Part shown: piece after piece, positions 21,372-34,520 of the stretch
How the letters are laid out: the number at the start of each line of letters is the position of its first letter
Numbering within the stretch: position 1 is the first letter of the stretch
DNA from: Macrosoma leucophasiata
Taxonomy: Eukaryota > Arthropoda > Insecta > Lepidoptera > Hedylidae
Reading direction: 5' to 3'
Length of the DNA: 64,000 bases
Assembly (NCBI GenBank): GCA_036365455.1
Contig: JAWQUS010000004.1
Coordinates: 6,455,501 to 6,519,500, forward strand
Notes under the pieces: model-generated
Database searches by the model: none
Seen by the model: the letters and a program-made list of their open reading frames with translations, nothing else
Told to the model about the DNA's origin: nothing
Translations under genes and position numbers: made by a program

Positions 21372-24344
21372 TATAATTAGAAGAATTCTTCCACACCCAT
21401 AAAAACACATACGCCACTAATAGGGATCCTGTATTTAACCCATGTTAAATATTGTGCTGTAAATAGCCTAGCCCAGTCTAGGTCTTAACAATTGTGACAC
21501 AGTTTTACCAACACAAATCAACACTTAATAACTGCTGCTCGTCTTTCACAATCATCATTCTTTATCAGTATAAGAAATACGGACACTTCCGTTTAATATG
21601 AAGTTCAACTGAGCTTTAGATTGTTCAACTATCGCGAGTGTATATTTTATCCCAAGTACCAACGAAACCAAGAAGACAACTGTATATTCGGCTTTATCTT
21701 CGAGTTATAAATTTAAATAAATAGAAACATGAAAATGTACTTATGTCAAATGTTTTAATTAGAAGTTCCCTCGGCCGGTCTTTATCTATCATTGTAAATT
21801 TCACAGGTAGGCCCTTCGTGTAAGTCATAATTTTATTAAAATTTAACATAATAAAATATAAATATAAAAATGCCTATAATTTTTTTTTCTTTAAAAAGCG
21901 AAACACGTAGTCACGAAGTGTAACTACCACTATTTTCCTCACACTTTTTTTGCACACATCAGCAATTTTTTCCTCACAAAAAACCAGCGAAGTCTTACAA
22001 TTGCAGACTCAAACGTGTACGAACCATTCTTGTGGAACAAATATTTGTCATGGATCAAGTTGGTAAAAAACCGAACGCTTTCAACTACCAAGATTATTGG
22101 AAGCCTGAAATCTTATCTTGTGAAAAACGAACTCGATTATAGTTGTCGCCTTCAGTGGTCAAAATTAGTGACAAAAAGGTTCGTTAGTAATCCAAGCGCG
22201 TTTAAGGTCGGATTACAAAAGGCTGGATTGACGGACGGTTGAATTAACTAATGAATACGCTTCTTCAGTTTCTACACGCGTATGGTCCATGTCACAGAAG
22301 ATACCAACCAGGTTAATCTATAGAGAAGGCACCAAGAAGAAATAGCCTGTTCCGTTTTTAAATTGATTTGACAGATATTTATGTTAGATGTTTGTACGTC
22401 ATCTGTCATGTTACTACGTGAAAGTGTGGTAAATTGACTCCTAGACACTGGAACGGTGCTACCAAGTGTCCTATCTAGTACTTTAGAACATATAGGTCAA
22501 TGGGAGATACAAAATAATACTTCAATAAACAATAACATTTATTAGTCTTGTTACAAAGCCTGGCAGTAGAAATGGCCAAGCTTTTCCATTTAAGGAAGCA
22601 TTTTATAGCCGAATAATGAAAATTGCAAACGTCAAAAAATATGTCTCTCATAACCTTAATTTATATATTCAGTCACTGGTTGAAATGATGTTTCTTGTGG
22701 TGTTTTAAATGAATGTATGTAGGTAGGTAGACGACTCTTCTCGAGACAATCGGAGCCTACAATAGCCGAGTAATCAACGAGCGTGGAGGTCTCTTAGTCT
22801 AATCATTTAAGCAATAATGGAGTCTCTCTATTTTACTTTAATATTTTTGACGCCGACACATGGCTTAGGATGATCGACAGCATCAACAATTTCAGTAACG
22901 ACATATTATTTTATAACGAAAGCTCAAATACCTAAGTAATTACTTAGTGAAGAATTGTGCGACAATATCAATAGACAGTTATCAGAAATACCGCAATCAT
23001 TCGTCACCCGTTGCAAGTACACATTGTGCAATTGCAAAGGTTTCAAGCTGGCAATGGGATACCATTACCACTCAAAATTGAGTTATATTGGTTTCAGTAT
23101 TTTGCCGTATTTCTTATCGGAGCGCGCTCGAACACTTCAAGGTCGCCCCAATCGTCTTAATCTTCATTGACATCGCGGATTGCCACAGGTTGTGACTTAC
23201 GCCACACACCAACACTTGCCGCATTGTGTGACGAGCCACTGATGCGTGGCGAATGTTTGGACAGATTTAGGTGCTCCGCCGCACCGTCGACCTTACTAAT
23301 TGTTAGAATATAGGTTACATTCTTGTAATGTGATAAAATGGTAACCTATCACCGAAACTGAACAACATAATTCGGATTAATTGGTTTGGGACATTTATCG
23401 ACTTGGTACTTATTTCATTATTTGAGTTTACTATATTGTGGAAGTGTATTATGCAGCGAGTGTAAAATGGCCGAGGATCCCATAAATTTTACCGTTTATT
23501 ACAGCTACACCCGAATCCGATAAATAAAAAATTTGCAAAAGGAAATAAATTGGATTTCTCTGTCCACAATTAGGTACATCCAATAATTCAACAATTGTAA
23601 CAATAACCAAATGTTAGAAAAAACCGAAGTTTAGGGACATACCTTAACCAATTATAGGCTAAAACCAACTTAAACCTTAAATACGAAAACTTCGGGTGGT
23701 CTCAGGGACTTCAATATACAATCCCCTCAGGCTGGTTATACTGATCCAAATAACCGTAAAACCAATCACAAAGCCAAACAACAAATTCAAAGATGAATCA
23801 ATAAACATACAATTAAAGCACATCCATCAATTGTCACAATAAGCAAAGGGATCACGATGCATCCCACACGTTTAGACCTCACAATAACGATGCATTCAAA
23901 CCGAAGATTGCCTTCTAATTAGATATTACATGCTTCAATGGATTGTCTATGAGAGACTGGCCTATTCAAATGCTATCGGATTAGATATAATTAGATTTCG
24001 TAGCTAGGCTAACGACATGAGCATGGGAACTTCAGCGATCTTAATCGAACACTTGTGACTCGAATACTAAATACTTGTTAAACTCGATTCAATTGGAACA
24101 ATAAACAAAAAGATAGAAATGTTTCAAAGAGGAACATCAACAGTAATATGGTGGGACAACACCAATCTGTTGTTAGAAGGTAGCAAACTTTACTCTTTTG
24201 TTTAATGAGTGTAACACACCCACACCCTATCATTCAAATGGTTGCCCTGTTCTACCATAGATGAGACCCAATGTGTTTTTATCGTCTCTGCAATAGAAAA
24301 TTGTCTTTAGTCTTCATCTACAAAACTTGTGGATATAAATTTTT
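21372..24344. other. no gene recognised
   Basis: Non-coding in appearance. A 75-codon open frame (22015-22242, plus) and a 71-codon one (22955-23170, plus) lack recognisable motifs. A GC-richer patch (23120-23290) has no identifiable element. Confidence 0.5.
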
Positions 24345-24345
24345 T

Positions 24346-24634
24346 TACTGGTGTTAGAGCTTCAGTGACGGAGCTCGCGGGCGTAGGCACCACCGCATTA
24401 CCTAATATACTTGCCGCTAAATGGTAGTGTTCAGCACTATCGTGTTCCGGTCAGGTGGTAATGTACGGCCCTGTAATTTCCGGCACAGAGGCATAACACC
24501 TTAGGCCTCAGGAGTGGTAACGCATCTGCATTTTGACCTTGGTCTTGATGTGGGTGTCTATAGGCTGCAGTCATCACTTAACATCAATGTGAACTGCAGG
24601 CTTGTTTCCACGCCCATTACATAAAAAAAAAATA
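24346..24634 (+). repeat. R1 repeat, near-complete copy
   Basis: Runs from ACTGGTGTTAGAGC to CCCATTACATAAAAAAA with all internal blocks in order. It is a good reference copy for the family. Confidence 0.8.
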
Positions 24635-26533
24635 AAAAAAATTAAGACGATTTTACAAGTCATCCAATGATAACTTCTGTGGAGGACTCAACGCAAATAA
24701 TTGATAACCAGAACCGATAAATAAATGACGACGAGATCGCCCAAAGGCGCGTAGAGACTTTAGTACTAATAGACAGGTGTCAGTACTACGATCTTCACGT
24801 TTTTCCATACTTAACGGGATCTTATAGCCGTGTTTTGGGACTGAGATCTGTCCATTAATAGTAATTAATACGGGCCTAAAACCGATCGGAAAATCTATGG
24901 TCTTTAGCCATAACAATACCTATCAGAGATGACCTTTAAAATGTATCGAACATTAACCTTCATGTCACCTTTTTATAGCAACCTTCACAGCCTTCTTATA
25001 GTTAAAAAATTATAATCCACATTTCGCAACACTAATCCTAATTACAGTCCAATTACCGAACCCGGTAGTACGCCAACGTCTTCCGTTCCATAATCCGGAG
25101 CTGTACGAGAGTTTTACGCAAGTTACGGACAGTTATCCACACTTACGGCAACACAATGATCGTTAAGCTCGCATCTCGCTTTCAAATCTTCACGCAGTGT
25201 GCAACGCATTTCCAATGTGCACCAATAAGTACAGATTAGTGAATCTAATAAACAAAGGCTAACAGAAATTTCAAGTTATTAAATTTAGCTTTATTGTTTT
25301 AGCAAATCATACCTTCTCATATATTGATAGAGAAAAAAAATGGTAATCCCCAACTCTATTACGATGAATTAATACGGTTTGAACAGGATTAGTCTCAATA
25401 TTTGTAGTCATGTGAAGACATTTTCAGCATAAAGGTATTGGTAATTAATTGATAACCATGGACATTTCATTGATGAGAGGCGAGATTTACAAATCGCGTT
25501 CAGACTTAAGATACAATAAAAGTCCAATTTCAAATAAGAGTTTTGTTTCACAGACATGTTATAAAGGACGGATCAACTAATAGCGATACAACTATCTGTG
25601 GTTTTACCAGATCATGTAGAGATAATCTTAATAATGTTATCGAACATTAATCTCCTTATTAGTGTTATATTATTTTGTGTTCAGCTAATTAGATAATCAA
25701 TTGTACACAATTGAATCGAATTTTTGCCTTAATCGATTAACCAGCTAATCACTGGACGAGCTAAGTTCCTAAATAAAAAGGGTTTAGTCTAGGAATGACT
25801 GATTCGCGAAATGACTACATAGTCTAGAAATAAAAAATCGGTTTAAAACTAAGCTGCTTTCAATATGTCCAAACGCCAGGTGTAGGCACTGTTTAATTTT
25901 CTATACAATTATTTGACGCAGTCACCACCTGCAACGGAAAATCGATCATAGTTATGCGCATGAGTTGATAGATAATTCAATTAATCGTTGGACAATAACA
26001 CCGGTCACAGAGAAATTTGAAGACTTGCACATCTAATCACAAAATAAGATTCTGTTCTATCCACGAATCATAAAACAACATTTAAAATTTTTATTTACCT
26101 TGAAAACGAAAATCTTTCAACTATATGAAAAAATATATGTAAAGCTAGCAACTACCGTAAAAGTAATAAATCATATCCGAAACACATTTCCTCTTTCGCC
26201 ACAGCACCCATTGAATCTGATCTTATCAGATGCCGATATATTTCAATACTTCAATATAACAAGAGACAGCCGTTAGTCACACAATCGAGCCCGCAAGCAA
26301 ATTTAGGTCCACAATATGCTATTCCTATCACAACTATCTACTGAAACAATCTAGAGAAATAGCGTGTTGTAGTGTCAAGGCAATGGGTGAGACGATTTGT
26401 ATGGAAGGCATATTGTATGCCTGCGAGAATCGATAACAAGGCAGTCTTTGATAAATTAATAGACTAAATAGCTATGTCATTAAAGTAACAAACGAGTTGA
26501 CATTTATGGTAAGTGAAAAACATGCAGCAGTCA
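24635..26533. other. no gene recognised
   Basis: An 87-codon minus-strand open frame (24653-24916) has no motif I know and no supporting context. The rest is AT-rich, with nothing bounded. Confidence 0.5.
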
Positions 26534-26790
26534 AGAGACAAGGTGGTAGACATGAAGTGACGTCGCTCGGAGACGTAGACATAGACACCATATTGCCCTA
26601 GTAACTGGCCGCTAAATGGTTCAGAGCTCGTGTTTCAGTCATGGTCATGGTTTATGGCCACCTAATTCCAGCAGAGGCATAGTGCACAGGAGTTGCAACG
26701 CTACATTGAAATCCATATATATTTTCTTGTAGATATCATTCATCAATAGTAAATATTTGTCACTTCAAGACATAAAATAACATAAAAAAA
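26534..26790 (+). repeat. R1 repeat, old diverged copy
   Basis: AAGGTGGTAGACATGAAGTG, GTAGACATAGACACCATATTG, GGCCGCTAAATGGTTCAG and the final ACATAAAAAAAC follow R1 order with many substitutions and gaps. Confidence 0.55.
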
Positions 26791-27682
26791 CTTAATTCAG
26801 TTGCGCTGTAATTCGTGAGACCTACAATATTTTGACTCTGAACCAACTCTTAATTATCTACTTCGTTATATAAATCTATGGAGCCAAACGTCCCAATATT
26901 TAAATGGTTGTTTTACTTCACTGGCTCTTTATAACGCTTAAAGTAGATAACAACAATGTATTTCTTTGAAAGGCACTATTTAATTCCTGACTGAAATTCC
27001 TGGTTTCATATTTTTATGAGGAATCAGATAAAGCGAACAATGACTTTAAATATTTCACGTCTAAGTAGAATACAAATACCTGTAGTAGTATTTACTACTT
27101 ATTTAAATATTGGGACGTATACCTGTATTGTGAAAAAATCGAAGCCGTCCCGAAAAAGGAATTATTTTTTAAACACAGTACATATGTACAGTATAACCAC
27201 GTTATCATAGTCGAGGATGAGGTTCTTTGATTAATTACAGAAAAAAGTACCTCCCATCAAAACTGATGAAATTACGATTTGCTGCTGAAACTATCATCGT
27301 CTACCACAACATATAATCATCTTTCTGTCTCTTATCTCTTTTCTCTTCGCTGTAAGGGACGTAGCGTAAAGATAAATTCATACTCTGTCTTTGAAATTCA
27401 TATATTTTTAGAATCTCTTTACAATTTTCATTCGCATTAATTTTGAAGAATAGGACGGTTCAATTCGCCTTCGTGCGTATTATTCGTTTGCGCCATATGA
27501 CACTTGATTTTGATTATGTCTCGCCAATTATCGATTTTTTAACAATTTCTCGCATATACGTATTATACACAGCATCACATTTAAGGACAAATATAATCAA
27601 ACTAAAACACTATACTAGTTTAATTTTGTCTGGAACAGCGACAGGAAGCGTAACATTACCATACTCAACACCTTCATATTTT
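26791..27682. other. no gene recognised
   Basis: Contains short open frames (64 and 80 codons, plus) with no recognisable domain. I support no feature. Confidence 0.5.
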
Positions 27683-27685
27683 TAA

Positions 27686-27835
27686 GCCTGGGTTTCACCA
27701 AGATATTTGTAAAAATTTAAGTTATTATAACATTTAACATTCTTCTTTAACTATAACAGATTTCTTTAAGTTACAGAAGGATGTGAAATATTACAACAAC
27801 ATTAATTTTAACAAATATCATGGTGCAACCCAGGC
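27686..27835. mobile_element. Harbinger-like MITE (150 bp)
   Basis: Near-palindromic element. The left end is GCCTGGGTTTCACCAAGATA; the right end in reverse complement is GCCTGGGTTGCACCATGATA. It is flanked by TAA on both sides (27683-27685, 27836-27838), a TWA target duplication as in PIF/Harbinger. An equally long relative lies at 48486-48635. No coding capacity. Confidence 0.75.
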
Positions 27836-27838
27836 TAA

Positions 27839-29239
27839 GTGTTTTAATGTTACTTTTTGAGCCATTCGACTTTTACATACTAAAAACCAACCTTAACACA
27901 CAGTTACAAACTAATTTAATCGTATAATTATAAAACAGAAAACATTTTGCGTTTGACGTACATCACCTTACAAAGTTACTTACAGTTTCTAAGTTTTCAC
28001 TGCTTGAGCAGACATAGTAATGATCCACCGATACTGCCCCTAACACTTTAGGCCAGCTCTCTCCTCGATTTTATTCAATCTCGACTCGAATTATTGTGTT
28101 TGGCTCGAGGCGACGTGGAACAAGGTCGGATCGTAGTCAACAAGATTGCGGGTTTGCGAGATGTATGGACAACTTTGACAGAGATTTGTTCATATTACCA
28201 TATTACACTTCAAGAATAAAATAATAACGAATTCTCCATGATTAGTTGATACTTTAATCGCAGTTTTTACTGTTGTCCTTAATGTAATCGCTACTAGTGT
28301 CAACAAACCTAGTCCTTGTTTGTGGGTAAATAACATTAGAAATCAAAATGCTGAGCAAATTCCATACAAAGATGTAGGTATACTTGTTATCTGTATTAAA
28401 TTTAGTCTATATATATCAAAATTATAGCCCCGTGACCATATAAGTCGCATCATATTGAAATATATTCTCACTGCACACGATCGTTATCTACTTCTTATAT
28501 CATTTTAAGTACTACAACATTTTTATTGCCTTTCCTTTATCCTATTATATTGTTATTGTTGTTCACTTTATATATGATAACAATAAAGCATATTCATAAT
28601 GATACCGGCAAACTAATCATTGTCAAGTTCTTCACACTTATACGACACATCACATACTCGTAGATATCTATTAATAGAGTCGCGACCAGTCCAACTGCTT
28701 TTACATTGAAAGACATGTTATTCCGGGATAAAGAATACTGTTCTCTCCTTTTCCTAGTATCAGAGTTCTTTATTAAAAAAAAAATCATTGCCGCCAATTC
28801 AAACCTGATCATTAGTATACTTTACCCTTTTTCTATTGCATAATTGCCACACTGGCTGGTTCTACGAATGTGAAAAATATGGCGTAAATTACGCTAGCTT
28901 CAACTTATTGTCGTGCCAAAGCTTCAATAGAGCTTTTTGTGTGCAATATTATGACATTCTCTATAATTAAAAAGTCATTTATGTCGGTTAAGTAAGGTTT
29001 CTTATTTTGAAGTAATTCCTAGCCCGTTAGAATGCCTATTCATATTATTTGGGAGACATAAAAATAGAAATATTTATGCTGTTTATAGGGCTAAATGATA
29101 TTCGTAGTTATTTTTAAGCAAACTCACATATACTGTTTTAGGTATTAAAACGTGCAAGCGCAGTACATGGTTTGGAATAAAAAAAAAATGCTTCAAGCAG
29201 AATTCGACCTAGCAATTTGTAGAATTCATCCATCCAACA
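27839..29239. other. no gene recognised
   Basis: AT-rich with short frames only. A 72-codon minus-strand frame at 28594-28812 carries no recognisable motif. Confidence 0.5.
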
Positions 29240-29285
29240 TCCATTTGGCGGCAGATAGATTAGGTAATGCGATGGTGATGAGGAC
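29240..29285 (-). repeat. R1 repeat fragment
   Basis: ATTTGGCGGCAGATAGATTA followed by GGTAATGCGATGGTG is the reverse of R1 internal sequence of the variant subfamily. Only this part is present. Confidence 0.5.
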
Positions 29286-29614
29286 TGTATAACCACCAAA
29301 ATAAAATACTTACCATCGTAAAATATGAATTACTCAACAAATTGAAACGGAGCAAATAACACGAGTATACTAGAACAGGAAGCACGTAGAGTAGAGTAGT
29401 CAAGTTAAAAGAGGAAACTATTAAGTTGTCGGTGGCCGCCCTATTAACCGTAACATCGGGATAGATTTACTGGTGCGTACCGAGAATTGTGTATAAATAG
29501 TCACAGGCGACACAATCGATTACTTTGACGTCTCATTCCTAATGACTGTCGATGAAAAATTATTTGTAGTGGCGACATGAAAGAATCAGGATTTAGGCAA
29601 GATTGAAAGAATAT

Positions 29615-29834
29615 ATTTAAATAAATAAATAAAAATAAAAAAGCTTACACTCACAGCCCCACAGGAGGTATAAACATGTGTCGTGTCGCTGTACACATAA
29701 AACACATACACAAAGACCCAGATCCGAAACAAATTTCTGTAGGCTATACAAATATTTGTCCCGGTGCGGGGATCGAACCCGCGACCCTTCGAATTAAACG
29801 GTCAACTCACACAGCTGAACTAACCGGGTCGTCA
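29615..29834 (-). repeat. tRNA-headed SINE, minus strand
   Basis: On the minus strand it starts GACCCGGTTAGTTCAGCTG, has GGGTTCGATCCCCGCACCG as B box, then a body containing AAATATTTGTATAGCC and a T-rich, TTTATTTATT tail. The head pairs roughly like a tRNA, but the acceptor end has a mismatch, so it is a SINE and not a tRNA gene. The plus-strand 81-codon frame across it is incidental. Confidence 0.6.
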
Positions 29835-29904
29835 ATTGTTTCAATTGTTCTTGTTTCAATTTTCATCGGTTCAAACAAAAAGACAAAGAGAATTCGAAGT
29901 TCGG

Positions 29905-29995
29905 ATGTGGGGCTTCGGTAGCTCAGGTAAAGCCGCTGGATTGGTTATCTAGAGGTCGCACATTCAATTCCTGCCTAAAAAGGAAATTTTTCTTT
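29905..29995 (+). repeat. tRNA-like module, old copy of the 55-kb family
   Basis: GGCTTCGGTAGCTCAGGTAA with CACATTCAATTCCTGCCTAA and the tail AATTTTTCTTTCCATTTTTT follows the same layout as the modules at 55.2, 55.5 and 59.6 kb but is diverged. Confidence 0.5.
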
Positions 29996-30554
29996 CCATT
30001 TTTTGTTTCATTTCAAAATTCACTTTTTATATTTTATTACGCTTCTTCCCAGTCACTGATACGAAACTAATAGGATATTATGATAAATACATTGCTGGCT
30101 TTTACATCAGCAAATTTTAATTTTGCCTGCATTAACCTACAATTTTTATTTATTATCATTACGTGAAGATATGAAAAATGCTATTAAGCATGTCACGACC
30201 ACATTAAAATGTAACTGTTAGAGATAGTTTTAATGGTACTTTTACGTGCTCGCAGATGTTTGAAGATCTAACTTGCACTTAAAACTACATTTCGCTGTAG
30301 AGACATTACTAGAGCAAGTAAGTCTTAATATAGACATTAGTAATGTGCATTAGTTTACAAACTGATATTTTTACTAATGGAAAGTGGACTGTTGTTCATT
30401 TTGATGGTAAATTAAAACGGCTTAAAATTTTTCTGTTGATAATTATATTCATAAAATAACGAAAACAAAAACATTCTCCATTTCTTTAGTCTTCAGCTAA
30501 AATACGTAAAAATGATTCTAAAACGATTCAAATTAAATCTAGTGATATTTTTTG

Positions 30555-30739
30555 CATGATTTTTAGAAAATTTAAAGCGAAGGTTTTTAAAGGGAAGGTT
30601 TAAAAGGGAAAATATGAAGAAATTGAAGGGAAATAGAAAAAAAACACAATTTCATTTTTCCATACAAACAGTCCGTGTCTATCAAACGTTTGACACATTA
30701 TTTCATTCTGATGCAATACGAAGTTTGCCGGGTCAGCAA
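30555..30739 (+). mobile_element. Helitron family H1, 5'-truncated copy
   Basis: GAAGAAATTGAAGGGAAATA, TCAAACGTTTGACACATTAT and CGAAGTTTGCCGGGTCAGCA match the H1 3' half. The terminal CTAG has become CAAG. Incidental short open frame inside. Confidence 0.55.
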
Positions 30740-30744
30740 GTAGT

Positions 30745-31911
30745 GAATGAAAAATCCTCCTGGACTGGCACTGATGCAATTCAATTGCATTCTAACAGTC
30801 ACGGTCATAAATGAATAAGTAAATTTTATGTCCCAAAAGTATCACATACGTGACCAACTCACAAAATATAAAATACGATTACAGATAGGAGCAGTAACCT
30901 GTTGATATCGATAAGTACACAATATTGATTTATGGTGTCACAGCCGGGAACCATATCGCTGTTTGTCTTTGTGCCTACTGCACCTCTAGAAAATACGTTT
31001 CGTTATTTATTTGGTCAAGATTTGATTAGATAAAAAAGTCGTGATATAAAATAAACGAAGGACTATTCTTGAATAATAAGAAAGTCTTAAGAAAGATTCA
31101 GAAACTTGAAAATAATGAATTGTAGATACATGTTGATCGAATAATTACTCACAATTACTAAGAATCTAATGCTGATACCAGCAGCTCTTTATTCATGATT
31201 GATTCAAGATTTAAATAGATATTCCATTTTTTTAAGAATTTTGAACTTATGTGAATTGAAAAATACGTTCGACATACTCCAACTTCATTCCATGGAAAAA
31301 AATTGTATATAAATAACCACATTTGTTACTGTACTAATCAAAGTATTACTCTATATTCGAACAACAGCAACAAACAGAAAGGAAACGTGTAAAATGTGAA
31401 TAAAACTTATAAATATCCCTTAAGTTCCACAAAGGCCCGTTTACTAAAATAACTTTACGATCCTAAATATTATGATCATCAGTTTCAAATAGGCTAGGCG
31501 ACAGGCATTTTGCGATTTGAACGACGTTTATAATTCTAGTAAATAGTCCGCTATCAGGATAATATGCACTTTCATATCTAAACGTCTTTCGACGATAGCC
31601 AGTGGGCGTTATTAGGGACCTTAGTATTTTGTGTTTGCACAACGACATTGTACTCGCACCAGGCAGTCACGCTCAGCTACCTTATTTGGTACAGTTTTAC
31701 AACCGTTTAGGCTGTATTATTAAACTACTGTTATCGGGTAGGTACAATTCCGAACGTCTGTAACCACTTAAAAGGCTATAAGTACTTTAACGTACATCCA
31801 CGGTTCTATTTCTGCGGGCGTAACACGACCTCTTTCTATTCAATTGCGAATCTAAACCAAATTGCTTATGATTTGTCTCGTTTATTCGAACCCATCACCG
31901 TATAATAATTC
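30745..31911. other. no gene recognised
   Basis: AT-rich, with no coding or repeat feature I can bound. Confidence 0.5.
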
Positions 31912-32158
31912 ACTGGTGGTAGAGCTCCAGAGTCGGTGCTCGAGGGCATAGGCACCACCGCGTTACCTGCCGCCAAATGGTAGTGTTTAACATAGGTTAT
32001 ATCGTGTTTCGGTTAGGTGGTAATGTAAAGCCCAATAATAACTACCATAGCGACAGAAAACATAGGTCTCAGGGGTGGCAACGCATCTACATTTTGACCT
32101 TTGGTTTGTGTATAGATGTATGCTTGGTTGCCACCTTGGTAATGGTTACATACAAAAA
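31912..32158 (+). repeat. R1 repeat, variant subfamily
   Basis: TGGTGGTAGAGCTCCAGAGT through GTAATGGTTACATACAAAAAA. It lacks the TAATATACTT segment and has CATAGGTCTCAGGGGTGG, as in the variant copy at 5829. A 61-codon open frame on it is incidental. Confidence 0.7.
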
Positions 32159-32465
32159 ATGAATAGTTTTTTTTTAATATTCCATACATGCTTTTAATCT
32201 AGATTTTATTTTATGTGTTTCTTTCCTACTTACTTTTAATTACCTATGTAAACAAACTTGTAGTTCGTAATGTTTGTCAAATACAGGCCCCATCAGAATA
32301 CCAGCGTTGCAGCACTTGCTGCAATAAACAGCTGAGATGGGGCACCTCTGTATTTGTGTGTTACCAAGAAAATAAATACTTTTTCTTTTTTTCTTTCTTT
32401 CTTTCATAGAGAGCTTATATTGAGACAGCTTTACAATGCACTTTACCAGGCCTATCTTTTTTATA

Positions 32466-32502
32466 CGCCCTCGCTCCTGCACCGGGTCTACCACCAGTAA
32501 AG
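32466..32502 (-). repeat. R1 repeat 5' fragment
   Basis: CGCCCTCGCTCCTGCACCGG then GTCTACCACCAGTAA is the reverse complement of a degraded R1 start. Confidence 0.45.
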
Positions 32503-34435
32503 TTAATGTGTGAACCTTAGAAATAATTAAAACCAATGAGTATAAATAAAAAGCCAAAAATGAGCAAAAATAAATTAAGCAGAAATCAAATCAGTTACGC
32601 AAAGTTCCAGGAGCCGCAGTATTGAAAGATGTAGCAAAGAAATTGGACAAGAGGGCAGTGTTGAATAGCCACAAAAAAATCTGACCTAGTCCGGATATCA
32701 AGCGACTGCAACGCATAACGGTAATCTTAGATTACATTTCGTCTGACTCCACTTTCGGGGGCCATTGTTATACGCTTTTTAGCTCGCGAACCGCTCGAAC
32801 GATCCGTATATTTTTAAGAATTATGATAATGTTATAAATAATAAGATATCCAACGAGTTGATCGATGGTATCGATTGAATAATCTTGGACCGTTGATATT
32901 CACTAGGGAACACCCACGAATGCATTATGGAGTTACAGATTGACTGTTATTAAAATGTCAGTTGTTTTTAATGCAGAACTAGTTTGTATGTATGTACGTA
33001 CCATGGAAGAAATGAGCGGTCGGTAAAGTTTGTGCCTTATTTCTGTGGTGATAAAGTCTAATTTTCAATGTTTTTGATGACCTGAAACTTCTTCGATGGT
33101 ACAGGGAATTCTACGGTCATCAAAATCAATTAAATAGTTACAGCTTTTAATACAAGCGAATACAGTGCACACGACATGTGTACTACCGGACTTTTCTCTG
33201 ATATGATAAATGTCTTGTACCTAACTACCTACCTTAATTTTGGAAGATTCTGAAAATAAGGAGTCTAATTACATGCGAAGAAATATTGAGAAACTTTCAG
33301 CTACAGTATTGTGTTCACCCAAATATTACAGGTAAAAGGGGTTTCACACTAAACACGTGCAGCAAAACAAATTGCAATTAAAGTGAGCGTCACAATCGGA
33401 GCATGACGAGATCGCAACACTAGAACCGGACGCGCCCGAAACCTGCGCACGCGCAGAATCACGCACACTTCCCAATATTATTGAGCACCTTACGAGTGCA
33501 TTGGGATTGACGATTAATGGGTACTAAATTATACTGTCATGATTTATGAGGTAATAGAGCTTTTAAGATGTTAAAATTTCGTTTAATTTTACAGATTCTT
33601 ATTTCAACCATTTCTAGAATAGAAAATACTAGGTAAGTACCTTAAAATAATAAAGACATGAAATAATTTAAGAACAGTTTATTTGCCTCGAGACACAAAA
33701 TATTAAAATTAAAAGGTACACGTGTATTTTAAGATTTGTGGTATGTACTGTCCACGTCCACGCAAATTAAAGCAATTAAGAGGTCTTGTGATTTTAGATT
33801 TAAATATTTTTCTGAGTCACTAAATACATGCTACCTATAAATATTAAATGACAATCGTCATAAGCCAAAATCCCATTTTCTCATAAAAATTCTTCTTCTG
33901 TTTGATTTATGTTAAAAACTGGGTATAATTTAATTGTTTGATATGAAGGATATGAAAGACGGAGCTTCAAGACATCTATTTATCAAAAATATTGTGCCAT
34001 AAAATAAAACCATAATACCTAAATTATTTCTTCACGTAAGAATTTATTACTGTCATCGAAACAGATAATTTAAGATCGGTTTCATAAAGATTCTAGAATA
34101 GTGAAATAGAATAATAGTGCGAAAACACGTCCTTTCGGGTTGCCTCAAAAACTTCATTGTAAATGTTTTGGTAAAGTAGCCATCGCTTTACTCGAATTAC
34201 TCAAAGGAATTACTGTGACTCTGACTGACGGACTGATGAATTGACTGACTGACTCTGACTTTTACGTTGCTTATTACGAATACGAATATCGTTTTACTTG
34301 ACACTGGCAATATACACTAAAAGCGATGCCATTAAATAAAAAATAAATAAAAATATTTTAGAGAATATTAATAGGAGTTTGATATTCAGTAGAAATAATA
34401 ATTATATATTGACTAGTTATTTCCCAAATTTTAGT
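32503..34435. other. no gene recognised
   Basis: No ORF of note. A GC-richer patch near 33400-33470 (GACGCGCCCGAAACCTGCGC) could be regulatory, but nothing specific supports that. A GACTGACTGACT-like simple tract lies at about 34215-34260, within the same stretch. Confidence 0.45.
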
Positions 34436-34520
34436 CTTCATCATCACTTCAGCCGAAGGACGTTCACAGCTGGACAAAGCCTTCTATAAGACGCCTACAA
34501 CAGTGTAGTGTTCACCTGAG
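34436..34520 (-). repeat. RTE-type LINE 3' tail fragment
   Basis: In reverse complement it reads GGCTTTGTCCAGCTGTGAAC, then GTCCTTCGGCTGAAGTGATG with ATGA repeats, the hallmark end of a lepidopteran RTE LINE also seen at 50.1-50.4 kb. Confidence 0.6.

Noticed and set aside
29760..29834. tRNA gene on the minus strand
   Set aside because: The B box is good, but the acceptor end mismatches and the sequence continues into a retroposon body with a T-rich tail on the minus strand.
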